A stretch of DNA of 64,000 nucleotides, from the NCBI RefSeq assembly GCF_014652415.1, contig NZ_BMYT01000001.1, forward strand, positions 1,235,352 to 1,299,351. The letters run 5' to 3'. Source of the DNA: Affinundibacterium macrobrachii. Lineage in GTDB: Bacteria; Pseudomonadota; Gammaproteobacteria; Burkholderiales; Burkholderiaceae_D. The notes under the pieces were generated by a model. It ran no database searches. It saw only the letters and a program-made list of their open reading frames with translations, and was not told the DNA's origin. Position numbers and translations under genes: made by a program. Shown here in pieces: positions 50,296 through 60,010 of the stretch. How positions within the stretch are numbered: position 1 is the stretch's first letter; every line of letters begins with the position of its first letter.

Positions 50296-51015
50296 TCAAT
50301 CGTTACGAACCAAGCGTCCATCTACAAGTTTCACGCGATCTCCACTACGCCACTCAGGTTCGCTCTCTGATTTTAAAGTACGCACTTCACCGTTTTCCAA
50401 CTTAACACGAACCTCATATGTGATTCGTGTATTGCGGCTCTTTTCAATTTCATTGCCCGCATAACCACCACCAACCGCACCAGCAACCGTCGCTAACTTA
50501 CGGCCATTACCTCCGCCAATCTGATTACCGATCACGCCACCGATCACCGCTCCAGCGACTGCGCCGACGCCACTTCCCTTTTCTGCTTTTTGCTCAATAC
50601 TGCGTACAGACTCGACCGTGCCGCATTGAAGGCAAATCGGTTTCTCAGATTTTTCAGCAATAGAATTGGACGAAATTTTCTGCGATGCTGCTTGTGTAGA
50701 ATTTTGATTCGCAGCCTTGCCTTCTGTCTTGGTCGAACTCTGCCTTCTATCAGGAGTAGATGTAGGCTGAACAACTTGTGCTGTCGCGGATTTTTCAGCA
50801 TTCTTTACATCAACCATCGAAGCATCAGCTACATTAGAAACGGTGCCACTGTCACTTACACTGGCGATCTGCTTATCGACCTCAAGCTGGGGCTCGCCAT
50901 TCGAACTAGGCAACAAACCTGTCATCGCAGCAACACCCACCAAACTGAATACAATGACAGAGCCAGCAGCGACCGCGATTAAAGGATGAAGAGATTTTTT
51001 CTGGTGATCACTCAT
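50296..51015 (-). CDS. Glycine-zipper 2TM-domain envelope protein
   Basis: 239 residues. A cytoplasmic N-terminus (DHQKKSLHP) and one membrane helix (about 12-34) anchor the protein, followed by a long low-complexity Ser/Thr/Ala/Gln linker. The C-terminal part holds the glycine-zipper 2TM domain (GSGVGAVAGAVIGGVIGNQIGGGNGRKLATVAGAVGGGYAGNEIEK, split here), as in the Rickettsia 17-kDa antigen and SlyB family, then a small strand domain (RITYEVRVKLENGEVRTL). CLQCG just before the zipper could bind metal or form a disulfide. It is not a lipoprotein by sequence, unlike SlyB. It is convergent with the SSB-like gene. An envelope-integrity role is likely but unproven. Confidence 0.84.
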   Translation of the reverse strand: MSDHQKKSLHPLIAVAAGSVIVFSLVGVAAMTGLLPSSNGEPQLEVDKQIASVSDSGTVSNVADASMVDVKNAEKSATAQVVQPTSTPDRRQSSTKTEGKAANQNSTQAASQKISSNSIAEKSEKPICLQCGTVESVRSIEQKAEKGSGVGAVAGAVIGGVIGNQIGGGNGRKLATVAGAVGGGYAGNEIEKSRNTRITYEVRVKLENGEVRTLKSESEPEWRSGDRVKLVDGRLVRND

Positions 51016-51181
51016 TTTGTACTCGTTTTGTAGTTAGAAGTAAGAGTTTAACGGCAATACCTAATGCCTGGTTGACTAACATAAATCTCGACCAATTGTT
51101 CTTACAAAAAATATCGATGTTGAACTCTATACAAAACTCTCATAAGATGCGAGTCTCACTGTTTTATTTATAAGGATTTCT

Positions 51182-53350
51182 ATGTCCCTACATCCATGGT
51201 CCGTATTAGGCGCCACATTCGTAATTGCATTAAGCTCTTCCGCCAATATCAATGCTCAAACAAACGTTCCTCCAACAGTTAAAGCACCAATGACAACGAT
51301 GCCTGTTCCCCCAATCGCAGCTAAATCCAATTGGTCTGAAGTGCGTCACGGCGAAACCGTGACCGATGATTATCGCTGGCTACAAAAGAAAGAAGACCCC
51401 AAGGTCATCGACTATTTGAATGCAGAAAATGCCTACACCCAAGCAATGACATCTGGCGTGCAAGCACTTGCTGATAAGTTGTTTGCTGAGACTAAGGGGC
51501 GCATGAAAGAGACCGATTTATCGGTACCTGTACGTCGCGGAAAATACTACTACTATTCACGCACCGAAGCTGGCAAACAATATGGGATTAATTGCCGTCG
51601 CCTCGCTGACGCAAAACTCAACTATGATGAAAAAGCGGTTGAGGAAGTTTTATTAGACCAAAATGAATTGGCAAAAGGACAGAAATTCTTCATGGTGGCG
51701 GGCACTTCCGTTAGCCCAGATGATCGTTATTTAGCATATCTAACCGACACTACAGGCTACCGTCAATTCAAATTACAAATCAAAGATTTGAAAACTGGAG
51801 AGCTGCTCAAAGATACAGCCGAGCGAGTGACTAGTATGGCATGGGCGGCAGATAACAAAACCATGTTCTATGTGCAAGAAGATGCCACGACCAAACGTTC
51901 TGATCGTTTATTCCGTTTGATACTGGGCGACAAAGCGAACGAAATTTATCATGAAAAGGTTGAGCAATTTAGCATTGGCGTTGGTACAAGCCGAGACCGT
52001 AAGTTCATTCAATTGCAAGCATACGCAACAGATACCAGCGAAGCGTGGTTACTACCTGCAAATCAACCGCAAGCGAATTTTAAATCGGTATTGGGACGTG
52101 AAAAAGGACATCGCTACAACGTGGAACATCGCGATGGTAGCTTGTATATCCGCACCAATAAAAATGCAAAAAATTTCCGCATTGTTACAGCACCGCTGAC
52201 AAATCCAACTGAGAAAAATTGGAAAGAAGTAGTTAAACATGACGACAATGTCTTGGTTGGCAACTATGAAGTGTTCCGAGATTACTTGGCCGTTACCGAA
52301 AAAACGCAAGCATTAAATCGTACCCGCATCTTCAATTTCAAAACCAAACAATGGAAGAGCGTGCAGTTCAATGATGAAGTGTATTTAGCAAATAGCGCAG
52401 GCACGCCTGAATTCACTGCACAAAAATTGCGTATGTCTTACCAATCGCCAACCACGCCACCAATGGTGATGGATGTAAATATGGCGACGGGTGAACGCAC
52501 GATCTTGAAACAACAAGAAGTCGTCGGTGGTTTTGATGCGAGCAAATATGAAGCGCGTCGCTTGTGGGCGACGGCCAAAGATGGTGTCAAAGTGCCTTTA
52601 TGGGCAGTCTACAAAAAAGGCGTTAAATTTGATGGCACCGCACCTACACTATTGTACTCGTATGGTAGCTACGGCATTTCTACCGAGGCGACTTTTGCTT
52701 TGAGCCGCTTAAGCTTGCTTGATCGTGGTGTGATTTATGTGCAAGCACACATCCGTGGTGGTACAGATTTAGGTGAGCGCTGGCACGAAGACGGTATGTT
52801 GATGAAGAAGAAAAATACCTTTACTGACTTCATCGCCGCTGCGGAATTTTTGATTCAAGAAAAATGGACTAGCAAGGATAAATTGATTATTCAAGGTGGT
52901 AGTGCTGGCGGTTTATTAATGGGCGCAGTTGTAAATATGCGTCCTGATTTGTTCAAAGCTGTCCATGCTGCGGTGCCATTCGTCGATGTCATGAACACCA
53001 TGATGGACGCTAGTTTGCCGTTGACTACAGGTGAATATCTAGAGTGGGGTGACCCAAACAACAAAGCGGCCTACGACTACATGCGCAGCTATTCTCCTTA
53101 CGACAATATCGAGAAAAAAGCCTATCCAGCGATGTTGGTAACGACCGGTTTAAATGACAGTCAGGTGATGTATTGGGAGCCTGCAAAATACGTTGCTAAA
53201 TTACGTGCGCATAAAACCGACAATAATCCACTTCTATTGAAAACGAATATGGCTGCCGGACATGGCGGCGCGTCGGGGCGTTACGATGCGATTAAAGAAG
53301 GTGCATTTAATTTTGCTTGGATGCTGTCGCAATGGGGTATCACGGAATAA
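51182..53350 (+). CDS. Secreted S9A-family prolyl oligopeptidase
   Basis: 722 residues. A signal peptide ends near residue 25 (NINAQ). A beta-propeller (about 110-450) precedes the alpha/beta hydrolase domain, whose catalytic triad is S574 (GGSAGGLL), D659 (GLNDSQV) and H694 (GHGGASG). It cleaves short peptides, after proline or after basic residues; the ARRLWATAKDGVKVPLW start of the hydrolase domain and the LEWGDP segment are closest to oligopeptidase B-like members, so the specificity is open. AAGGA precedes the ATG. A terminator follows at 53422. Together with the collagenase, M14 carboxypeptidase and Xaa-Pro peptidase it points to a strongly proteolytic lifestyle. Confidence 0.93.
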   Translation: MSLHPWSVLGATFVIALSSSANINAQTNVPPTVKAPMTTMPVPPIAAKSNWSEVRHGETVTDDYRWLQKKEDPKVIDYLNAENAYTQAMTSGVQALADKLFAETKGRMKETDLSVPVRRGKYYYYSRTEAGKQYGINCRRLADAKLNYDEKAVEEVLLDQNELAKGQKFFMVAGTSVSPDDRYLAYLTDTTGYRQFKLQIKDLKTGELLKDTAERVTSMAWAADNKTMFYVQEDATTKRSDRLFRLILGDKANEIYHEKVEQFSIGVGTSRDRKFIQLQAYATDTSEAWLLPANQPQANFKSVLGREKGHRYNVEHRDGSLYIRTNKNAKNFRIVTAPLTNPTEKNWKEVVKHDDNVLVGNYEVFRDYLAVTEKTQALNRTRIFNFKTKQWKSVQFNDEVYLANSAGTPEFTAQKLRMSYQSPTTPPMVMDVNMATGERTILKQQEVVGGFDASKYEARRLWATAKDGVKVPLWAVYKKGVKFDGTAPTLLYSYGSYGISTEATFALSRLSLLDRGVIYVQAHIRGGTDLGERWHEDGMLMKKKNTFTDFIAAAEFLIQEKWTSKDKLIIQGGSAGGLLMGAVVNMRPDLFKAVHAAVPFVDVMNTMMDASLPLTTGEYLEWGDPNNKAAYDYMRSYSPYDNIEKKAYPAMLVTTGLNDSQVMYWEPAKYVAKLRAHKTDNNPLLLKTNMAAGHGGASGRYDAIKEGAFNFAWMLSQWGITE

Positions 53351-53703
53351 CGCCAACCCAGAATCGCTCTAATTTTTTCGAGATAAATTAGAGACTTAAA
53401 ATGCTAGCTTATTGTTAGCCGAATGCCAGCCTTAGTGCTGGCATTTTTTTATCTCAAATCGATTGATCAAGATCGCCACAAAAGCATCGATAGCCGTTCC
53501 CAACACGGTACACAGAATAAAACCCAATATCGACCGCTCACTACATCCCATAAAGAACGCTTTAGCTTCATTTAAAACAACGACTACTTAAAAAGTATTG
53601 ATAAAAATAGACATTTATTTACCTATACATTACTCTGCGACTTAAAACCGTGCCTAAAAAGCATATTTTAAAAACACAAAAATAAGTCGTCAGGGAGATC
53701 ACT
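53351..53703. other. Intergenic region before the P450 gene
   Basis: Apart from the terminator at 53422-53450 I see no gene or repeat in this 353-bp, AT-rich stretch. A GGGAG ribosome site lies just before the P450 start. Confidence 0.5.
53422..53450 (+). terminator. Rho-independent terminator of the prolyl oligopeptidase gene
   Basis: AATGCCAGC (53422-53430) pairs perfectly with GCTGGCATT (53437-53445) around a 6-nt loop, with T through 53450. Confidence 0.9.
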
Positions 53704-54930
53704 ATGGACATCGCTACAAAAATCAAAACTTGGGCAGGCAATAACCTGCCACTCATCTTCGCCATACTACGTTTCATCAAACCGAATCTTGTCCTCAAAG
53801 AATTTGCCTTGATCACTCGCTTTAGCGATGTGCAAGAAGCACTATCTCGTCCGAATGCGCTCGGCGTGACTTATGCAGAGAAGATGGAGAAAATTACCGC
53901 TGGCAGTAACTTTTTTCTCGGGATGAACGACACCCCACAATACACCCGCGATGTATCCAATATGCGTTTAGTAATCCGGCGCGATGACCTAGCTCAAGTC
54001 GTCACCCCTATGGTCGAGCGATTTGCGGAACAGCTGGTTAACAAAACGGCTGGACAAATCGAGATGGTTAGTCAACTCAGTAGCATCGTTCCTTGCCAAT
54101 TTAGTGCTGCGTATTTGGGTGTTGCAGGACCAAGTCAAATAGAACTATTCGACTGGACTAGTAGTATGTTCGCTTATTTGTTTTATCCCGATAATCCCCC
54201 AGAAGTGGATCAAGCTGCACTCGCCAATAGTGTGAAAACTTGTGCCTATTTGGATCAACTCATCGCGCAAAGAAAACAAGCAATAAGACAAAATACCGCA
54301 TCAAGCCAAGTCAGTGACGATGTACTTAGTCGTTGTCTGCAATTACAAGCCAGTGGCACGCCAGGCATGAGCGATCTGGATATTCGTAACAACTTGATTG
54401 GCATCATTATTGGTCTAATGCCGACCACTTCTAAATGCGCGGTCTTGGTCATCGACTATTTACTCGATCACCCCGCATTACTTGCCGAGGCACAAGCAGC
54501 AGCGCTACAAGACGACAATGAAAAACTCCGTAAGTTTGTACTTGAGGCATTACGATTCAATAGCTTTGGCGCCGGAATTTTCCGTATCGCCAATGAAGAC
54601 TATGTGATCGCCAGTGGTAGTTTGCGCGCAAAGAAAATCAAAAAAGGCACTAAGGTCTTAGTCGCATTGCAATCAGCGATGTTGGATGGACGCGCACTCG
54701 ATGATCCGAAATCTTTCCGACTCGATCGCCCTGATTATCATTACATGCACTTTGGTTATGGCATGCACACCTGCTTTGGTCAATACATCAATATGGTGCA
54801 AATTCCAATGATTATCAAAGCCTTGCTTCGCAAAAAAAATCTACGCCGTGTACCTGGAGAAGACGGCAAAGTTAGCTATCAAAATAGCTTCCCGACTAGT
54901 TTGCATTTGGCTTTCGATCATGTGTCATAA
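53704..54930 (+). CDS. Cytochrome P450 with unusual I-helix
   Basis: 408 residues, soluble. The heme ligand is C357 in FGYGMHTCFG, and the K-helix ExxR is EALR (281-284). The I-helix, which in O2-activating P450s has an acid-threonine pair, here reads IIGLMPTTSK: the conserved threonine (T241) is there but proline (P240) replaces the acid. The residues after the cysteine (FGQYINMVQ) also differ from the usual G-x-x-L-A-R. Such changes are seen in P450s that use peroxides or rearrange lipid hydroperoxides instead of activating O2, so a fatty-acid peroxygenase or hydroperoxide-processing role is a reasonable guess. It lies 87 bp before the patatin-like lipase gene on the same strand and is probably cotranscribed with it. 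Confidence 0.87.
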   Translation: MDIATKIKTWAGNNLPLIFAILRFIKPNLVLKEFALITRFSDVQEALSRPNALGVTYAEKMEKITAGSNFFLGMNDTPQYTRDVSNMRLVIRRDDLAQVVTPMVERFAEQLVNKTAGQIEMVSQLSSIVPCQFSAAYLGVAGPSQIELFDWTSSMFAYLFYPDNPPEVDQAALANSVKTCAYLDQLIAQRKQAIRQNTASSQVSDDVLSRCLQLQASGTPGMSDLDIRNNLIGIIIGLMPTTSKCAVLVIDYLLDHPALLAEAQAAALQDDNEKLRKFVLEALRFNSFGAGIFRIANEDYVIASGSLRAKKIKKGTKVLVALQSAMLDGRALDDPKSFRLDRPDYHYMHFGYGMHTCFGQYINMVQIPMIIKALLRKKNLRRVPGEDGKVSYQNSFPTSLHLAFDHVS

Positions 54931-55017
54931 GTGACTCAATAGATCTTGGCATACTCAATGCCAATCGCTAAACCCGAATATTCATTAATCCTCATCACAA
55001 ATTGAGAGGTCGAGATT

Positions 55018-57378
55018 ATGCAAACCCAGCACCAACTTTCCCAAGAAGTGATTGAGGCCGAGCTGGAAGAAATCAATCAACGTCAATGCTTAGACAATGA
55101 CGGCAAGCTGTTATCACGTCATGAACAAGCCTTGATCGATTTTGAACGTATCTTGCTTGCGCCTGAAAAACGTTCACCAGTTCTGAATGATGTGCTGGAC
55201 GAAATTCACAACACCCAAGCGGCGTGGGATGCCGATCCTGATGTGGCACATCGAGGATTAGTTGGCTTAGCGTTTTCTGGTGGCGGCATACGATCAGCGA
55301 CGGTCAATTTAGGCGTGATACAAGGGCTACGAAAACTAGGCTTGCTGAAAGCGGTCGATTATCTGTCTACGGTATCTGGTGGCGGCTACATTGCCTCTTG
55401 CTACAGCGCAGTACACGCGGTTGAAACGCAACAACAATCGGAACATGCAATTCGCACGAAAAAACAGACTGACAGCAATTTGCAAACTGAAATAGGAACA
55501 AGTCAGGAAGCTGAAAAAATCAAGCAAATACGCGCCCATGAGACCTTATTTGGACACCAGCCGGGCGTTCCAGAAAACGCTGTTTTTCGTCATTTGCGAA
55601 ATAATGCAAATTACATGGCACCCGGCGGATTGATCGATGTGCTACGTGTACCAAGCGTGTTTTTGCGCGGCATGTTTGTCAACTTCTTGATCGTTTTTCC
55701 ACTATTGTTGGTAATGGCCGCAATCAGTGTTTTACTCATCTCTAACACCTCAAACCCACGTCATCTAATTGCCTCGTGGTTTACTCAATTTCATTTACCT
55801 ATCATTGAAAACTTCGCCATCACGCTTGCGCTGATTTATGCAACGATAGCGATGTATTTACTCTCTCCGATCGCTAATTTACTACTTGCATCAATCAAAC
55901 AAAAAAGAAAACTAACGACAGGAACTGAAAGTAAAAACGTGGACTGGATTCGTCGCGACAAAGCAAGCAAAGTGTTAGGCTGGTGTATCGCTGCCATACT
56001 AAGTAGTTTCTTCATCGAGTTACAAGTCATCGCAATTCGGCTGTACGGCACTGAAGTTGAAGGTCGATTCAGCTTTCAAACTTTAATTCTGTTCGGAAGC
56101 TTCTCTGCTTTCGGGTTGAGTTATTTGGCGTCCAAGCTTTTGCCTAGCATCGCAAGTCTCGCATCACGACTAACGATCTATTTCTTGGGCTTGATTGGTT
56201 TTGCGGTGTTCTGGCTATTCTATCTTCATCTATGCAATGACCTACTGCGCACCGCGCCCTCCCCGCTACTTGAATTTACTTGGAAGAGTCCAATCGGTTT
56301 TTTCACTATTGCTTTGATCTTGTTCTTATTCAATCATTACACGGCGAATGTCAACTTTACTAGTTTTAGTTGCTTCTACCGAGATCGCTTAAGTAAAGCC
56401 TATATCTTTGGCTTAAACCGACAAGCCACGGTGCAACAAGCAGATGAGCTAAAACTATCGAAATTAGATTCGACATTCGCTCCCTATCACTTGCTCAATT
56501 GCACCTTAAATCTGAATCGCACTAGTCAAGCCTACTGCGATGACCGACGTGGAGACTTTTTCTTCTTCAGTAAGCGCTACGTCGGTAGTGTCAGCACCTC
56601 TTACTGCCGTACCGAAGAATTAGAAAAACAAAATTCTGACCTCAACTTAGCCACCGCAATGGCCATATCGGCAGCGGCGGTCGCACCAAATCTTGGAAAG
56701 AGCACTATTAAGCCACTAGTATTCATCTTGGGCATGCTCAATATTCGCTACGACTATTGGTTGGCAAATCCCACTTGGATTAAGCACAAACGAGTAGTCA
56801 AAAACCGTCCAGGTCCAAATTACTTTCTGCGCGAACTAACTAGTAACTTAACTGCCGACACCGCTTATATCAATTTATCCGATGGTGGTCATATCGAAAA
56901 TTTAGGGATCTATGAATTAATAAGGCGAGAATGTAGGCTCATCATCGCTGCCGATAGTGAGGAAGATTTAGGCCTGACTTTCTCTAGTCTTGCAGATGTC
57001 ATTCGTTTGGCGCAAATCGATTTCGGTGTAATCATTGTGATGCAAGGTTTAGACAAGATTCGCAATGGTCAACAGCACTATGCGATTGGCAGTATTTATT
57101 ATCGCAATGAAAAAGTGGGAAAATTAATCTACTTAAAAACATCCTTGTTGGGTGATTTTAGTTTGCGAGATAGTTTGTCAGCAGACGCCTATTTATCCTC
57201 ACATTTGCGCCGCGATAATTTCGCCTTCGATCACAATCCCTATATCGCGCATTACAAAATGCAAGACCCCGCATTTCCACATCAATCGTCAGCAAATCAG
57301 TTTTATGACGAAACTCAATTCGAGTGCTATCGCTCCTTGGGATTTCAAATCGCTACCGAATCACTAGGAAGACGCTGA
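55018..57378 (+). CDS. Membrane-embedded patatin-like phospholipase
   Basis: 786 residues. The patatin fold is split: GLAFSGGGIRSATVNLGVIQGL (about 83-104, the oxyanion glycines) and STVSGGGYIAS with the serine nucleophile S120 come first; the catalytic aspartate D622 (LSDGGHIENLGIYEL) is near the C-terminus. Between them are about six membrane helices (about 214-240, 262-290, 318-335, 350-370, 375-400, 425-440), so the enzyme is probably in the inner membrane. It would release fatty acids from phospholipids. The first glycine of the usual GxSxG is threonine here. With the P450 upstream it forms a possible lipid release-and-oxidation pair. GAGAGG precedes the start. Confidence 0.87.
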   Translation: MQTQHQLSQEVIEAELEEINQRQCLDNDGKLLSRHEQALIDFERILLAPEKRSPVLNDVLDEIHNTQAAWDADPDVAHRGLVGLAFSGGGIRSATVNLGVIQGLRKLGLLKAVDYLSTVSGGGYIASCYSAVHAVETQQQSEHAIRTKKQTDSNLQTEIGTSQEAEKIKQIRAHETLFGHQPGVPENAVFRHLRNNANYMAPGGLIDVLRVPSVFLRGMFVNFLIVFPLLLVMAAISVLLISNTSNPRHLIASWFTQFHLPIIENFAITLALIYATIAMYLLSPIANLLLASIKQKRKLTTGTESKNVDWIRRDKASKVLGWCIAAILSSFFIELQVIAIRLYGTEVEGRFSFQTLILFGSFSAFGLSYLASKLLPSIASLASRLTIYFLGLIGFAVFWLFYLHLCNDLLRTAPSPLLEFTWKSPIGFFTIALILFLFNHYTANVNFTSFSCFYRDRLSKAYIFGLNRQATVQQADELKLSKLDSTFAPYHLLNCTLNLNRTSQAYCDDRRGDFFFFSKRYVGSVSTSYCRTEELEKQNSDLNLATAMAISAAAVAPNLGKSTIKPLVFILGMLNIRYDYWLANPTWIKHKRVVKNRPGPNYFLRELTSNLTADTAYINLSDGGHIENLGIYELIRRECRLIIAADSEEDLGLTFSSLADVIRLAQIDFGVIIVMQGLDKIRNGQQHYAIGSIYYRNEKVGKLIYLKTSLLGDFSLRDSLSADAYLSSHLRRDNFAFDHNPYIAHYKMQDPAFPHQSSANQFYDETQFECYRSLGFQIATESLGRR

Positions 57379-57658
57379 TACGTATTTTTTTAACGTCAAC
57401 CGACAACTTAGCTTCTTCGTTCGATTCCCACTTTTCTAATCGCATTCACACGTAATCAATATTTTGATTACGTGTAATGAAAAAATCTCGCTCTTAAAAT
57501 CACACCCTTACTAGTGGCAATAGCCAACCAGTATTGGCAATTCTGTTAGGCACAAAAAATGCTAAAGCATCTACACCAGCCGATTTCACTTCTCATTCAA
57601 TCATAAAATAAATCGGCAAATTTGACTTCATATCGGGTAAAAAAACGGGGGTGCCTCA

Positions 57659-59002
57659 ATGCCAAATCAACGTATTGTGGTGCAAGCGACGCAAGCTTGG
57701 ACCGATACTGGAATCATGATTTCAGCAGATAACACTGTCATAATCAGTTTTCAAACAGGCGCATGGACTGCCGATCCGCAAACCAACCAGCAGCAACTTT
57801 ATGGTCCCGCTGGCGACTCACAAATTATTGTTCCGCTGACTCAAACACAATATCCTTTAGTCGGTGCACCATTGGGCGCCTTAGTTGGACGAATTGGCGG
57901 CAATCCGGTATTTCTAATTGGAGCAGGTCCGACCGAAGTACCTCGCGACCAGACTGGCTCTTTGTGCTTGTGTATCAACGATGATATTCACGCGGTGTAC
58001 GGTCCGGGGCTTGCCGACAACCGAGGTCAAATTACTGTCTTCATCTATCACAGCAACACGATACCCAATCTAACCCGCAGCATCATCAATGAGCCAGTGC
58101 AAGCATCACCAGCAGCGCCAACATCTAGTTTAGGTCCACTCGAATATTTAATTGGCACATGGACGAATAAACTCACCGATACAGACGATCTGCCCTACTC
58201 ATACAATGTCATGCCCTTGCCTCAGCTTGACCCTAGTTCACCAACAGGCTACATACTCAAAAATTTTGCCTACTACGAAGAACTTAGCTTCAGCGCGATT
58301 CATGGCAGTGCAGCAAATCGTGGTGGAATCGGTACACAAAACTGCAATGTCTTATTCTACGAACAGCGCGTCTATTTCGCCGAAGGTCCGAATAAGAATG
58401 CGTTAGTACATGCAGAAAACGGATCACTACTCTTTATCAACGATCAGCTACAACTGCTTGGCCCTTACGGTAATGGAGACCAAGCAGGATTAGGAAATCA
58501 AACCGTCAAAGATAACGTCGCGCCTTCACAGCAGTTTAATATTATTAAGCAAATATCGGTACCACATGGCAATTCCATTTTAGCTGCAGGTAGCTATCAA
58601 CAGCACTCTGGTGCGCCAACGATCCCTGTTGTTTCAAGCCTGCCAGAGGGTGTCGATACACAGCAATACACACAAATCCATCCTATTTCCAATCCCAACC
58701 CAAGCTACACACGCAATCCCAATCAAGCACTCGCCGATGCCTTACTCGCTGCACCGGTAACAACATTTCTTACATTGAATGTCAACAGCAAGAACGGCGG
58801 CGGAGGTGTCACTAACATAGGCTTTGAACAGCAACATGCGCGAGTCGAATCTTACCAATGTACCTACTGGTTAGAAGCCTTGAATGAAGCAACAGAATTC
58901 ACTCAACTCCAATACTCGCAAACCATCATGATGCGCTTACCGATCGGTGAACAATTCATTCTTTTCCCACATATAGCGACGAACACCTTGAGCAAAACCT
59001 AG
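57659..59002 (+). CDS. LecA-like lectin fused to a beta-barrel (heme-binding-like) domain
   Basis: 447 residues, no signal peptide. The N-terminal 127 residues resemble the PA-IL (LecA) galactose-binding lectin: QATQAWTDTGIMISADNTVIISF, the GAPLGALVGRIG turn, and INDDIHAVYGPGLADNRGQITV, in which LecA-type proteins place the calcium site. The rest (about 140-447) opens with LGPLEYLIGTWTN, like the start of nitrobindin-type beta-barrels, and may bind heme or a lipid; this second assignment is less certain. It follows the patatin gene after 280 bp on the same strand, without a visible terminator in between. The three-gene set could act together on lipids or glycolipids. Confidence 0.65.
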   Translation: MPNQRIVVQATQAWTDTGIMISADNTVIISFQTGAWTADPQTNQQQLYGPAGDSQIIVPLTQTQYPLVGAPLGALVGRIGGNPVFLIGAGPTEVPRDQTGSLCLCINDDIHAVYGPGLADNRGQITVFIYHSNTIPNLTRSIINEPVQASPAAPTSSLGPLEYLIGTWTNKLTDTDDLPYSYNVMPLPQLDPSSPTGYILKNFAYYEELSFSAIHGSAANRGGIGTQNCNVLFYEQRVYFAEGPNKNALVHAENGSLLFINDQLQLLGPYGNGDQAGLGNQTVKDNVAPSQQFNIIKQISVPHGNSILAAGSYQQHSGAPTIPVVSSLPEGVDTQQYTQIHPISNPNPSYTRNPNQALADALLAAPVTTFLTLNVNSKNGGGGVTNIGFEQQHARVESYQCTYWLEALNEATEFTQLQYSQTIMMRLPIGEQFILFPHIATNTLSKT

Positions 59003-59153
59003 CAAAGTTTGAGAATGCGATTTCAAAATCCATTGCTTGATTTCAAATTGCTGGCGTAGAAAAAAACGCACAACAAACAATTGAGAAAAACAAGATTATT
59101 CAATGCTATGATGCATGTAAGTTTTTTTCAGTTGAACTCTCATTTGAACTTTC

Positions 59154-60008
59154 ATGCAGCCATCTGATCCCCGCTTTGTTTCATCAAATCGCCCCCTCAA
59201 TCGTCGTACTGCCTACCTCGCTGCGCGCAAAACACAAGAGATCAATCCGACCGTGCAACGTCAACTCGCTGCAATCAAGGCTAAGCATACGCTTGGACTG
59301 CCCTTACTTGATCAAATACAGACACAATCCAGCACAGTGACTCATGTTCAGTTGCATCCAAAACAAATAATCCTCGGCATCGTCGCTGCGACTTCATTTA
59401 TCGCTGGCTTATTAGCAGCGATAGAGCAATCGATGCTAATTGCGAGTGCTAGCGGCTTGTGCTTTTTGCTTAGTACAACTTGGCTTGGACTTACGCGCCG
59501 TCACAATCGACAAACTAGTTCGACACAATCTACTTCAGTGGCTTTATTCACTGTTGACAATATCATCGCATTTGATCGTGCTATTGCTGCACTTTACGAT
59601 ACACGCGAAAAAGCTGAGCAGCCGCCACACGATTCTGAACTACAGCACAAATTAGATAAGCTGAAATCGATTTTGCTTTCGATCAAAGCGCAGTTTGTTC
59701 GCATCCACCAACTGACAGCGAAGTCTGATGCAACGGAAGTGTTGAGTTATGACGATCAGTTTTATTTGAATGCTTGCTTACAACGATATTTACCAGATAG
59801 TCTAGAAAGTTATTTACGCGTGCCGCAGGCAGCTCGTTTCACGCAAGCGGTTCAAGGAGAACAAACCGCCTTGGATTTGCTGCTGCATCAATTGCATCTC
59901 TTGCACAACGAAATTGATCAACGCGAACAAGCACTAACAAAAAACGCTGCTGAGCAATTAATGCGTCAGCAGCGTTTTTTAGAAGAAAAGAGTCGTAGCT
60001 CGCGCTAG
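59154..60008 (+). CDS. XpaC-like membrane protein (TelA partner type)
   Basis: 284 residues. Two membrane helices (about 73-90 and 93-111, HPKQIILGIVAATSFIAGLL and MLIASASGLCFLLSTTWLGL) are followed by a cytoplasmic helical region with the pattern YLNACLQRYLPDSLESYLRVP, which resembles the YYLP-containing core of XpaC (5-bromo-4-chloroindolyl phosphate hydrolysis) family proteins. In many genomes xpaC lies next to telA, and here telA is encoded 560 bp away on the opposite strand. The assignment rests on this motif and context. The role of XpaC is not well understood. Its stop codon is 2 bp from that of the convergent YiaA gene. Confidence 0.6.
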   Translation: MQPSDPRFVSSNRPLNRRTAYLAARKTQEINPTVQRQLAAIKAKHTLGLPLLDQIQTQSSTVTHVQLHPKQIILGIVAATSFIAGLLAAIEQSMLIASASGLCFLLSTTWLGLTRRHNRQTSSTQSTSVALFTVDNIIAFDRAIAALYDTREKAEQPPHDSELQHKLDKLKSILLSIKAQFVRIHQLTAKSDATEVLSYDDQFYLNACLQRYLPDSLESYLRVPQAARFTQAVQGEQTALDLLLHQLHLLHNEIDQREQALTKNAAEQLMRQQRFLEEKSRSSR

Positions 60009-60010
60009 TA

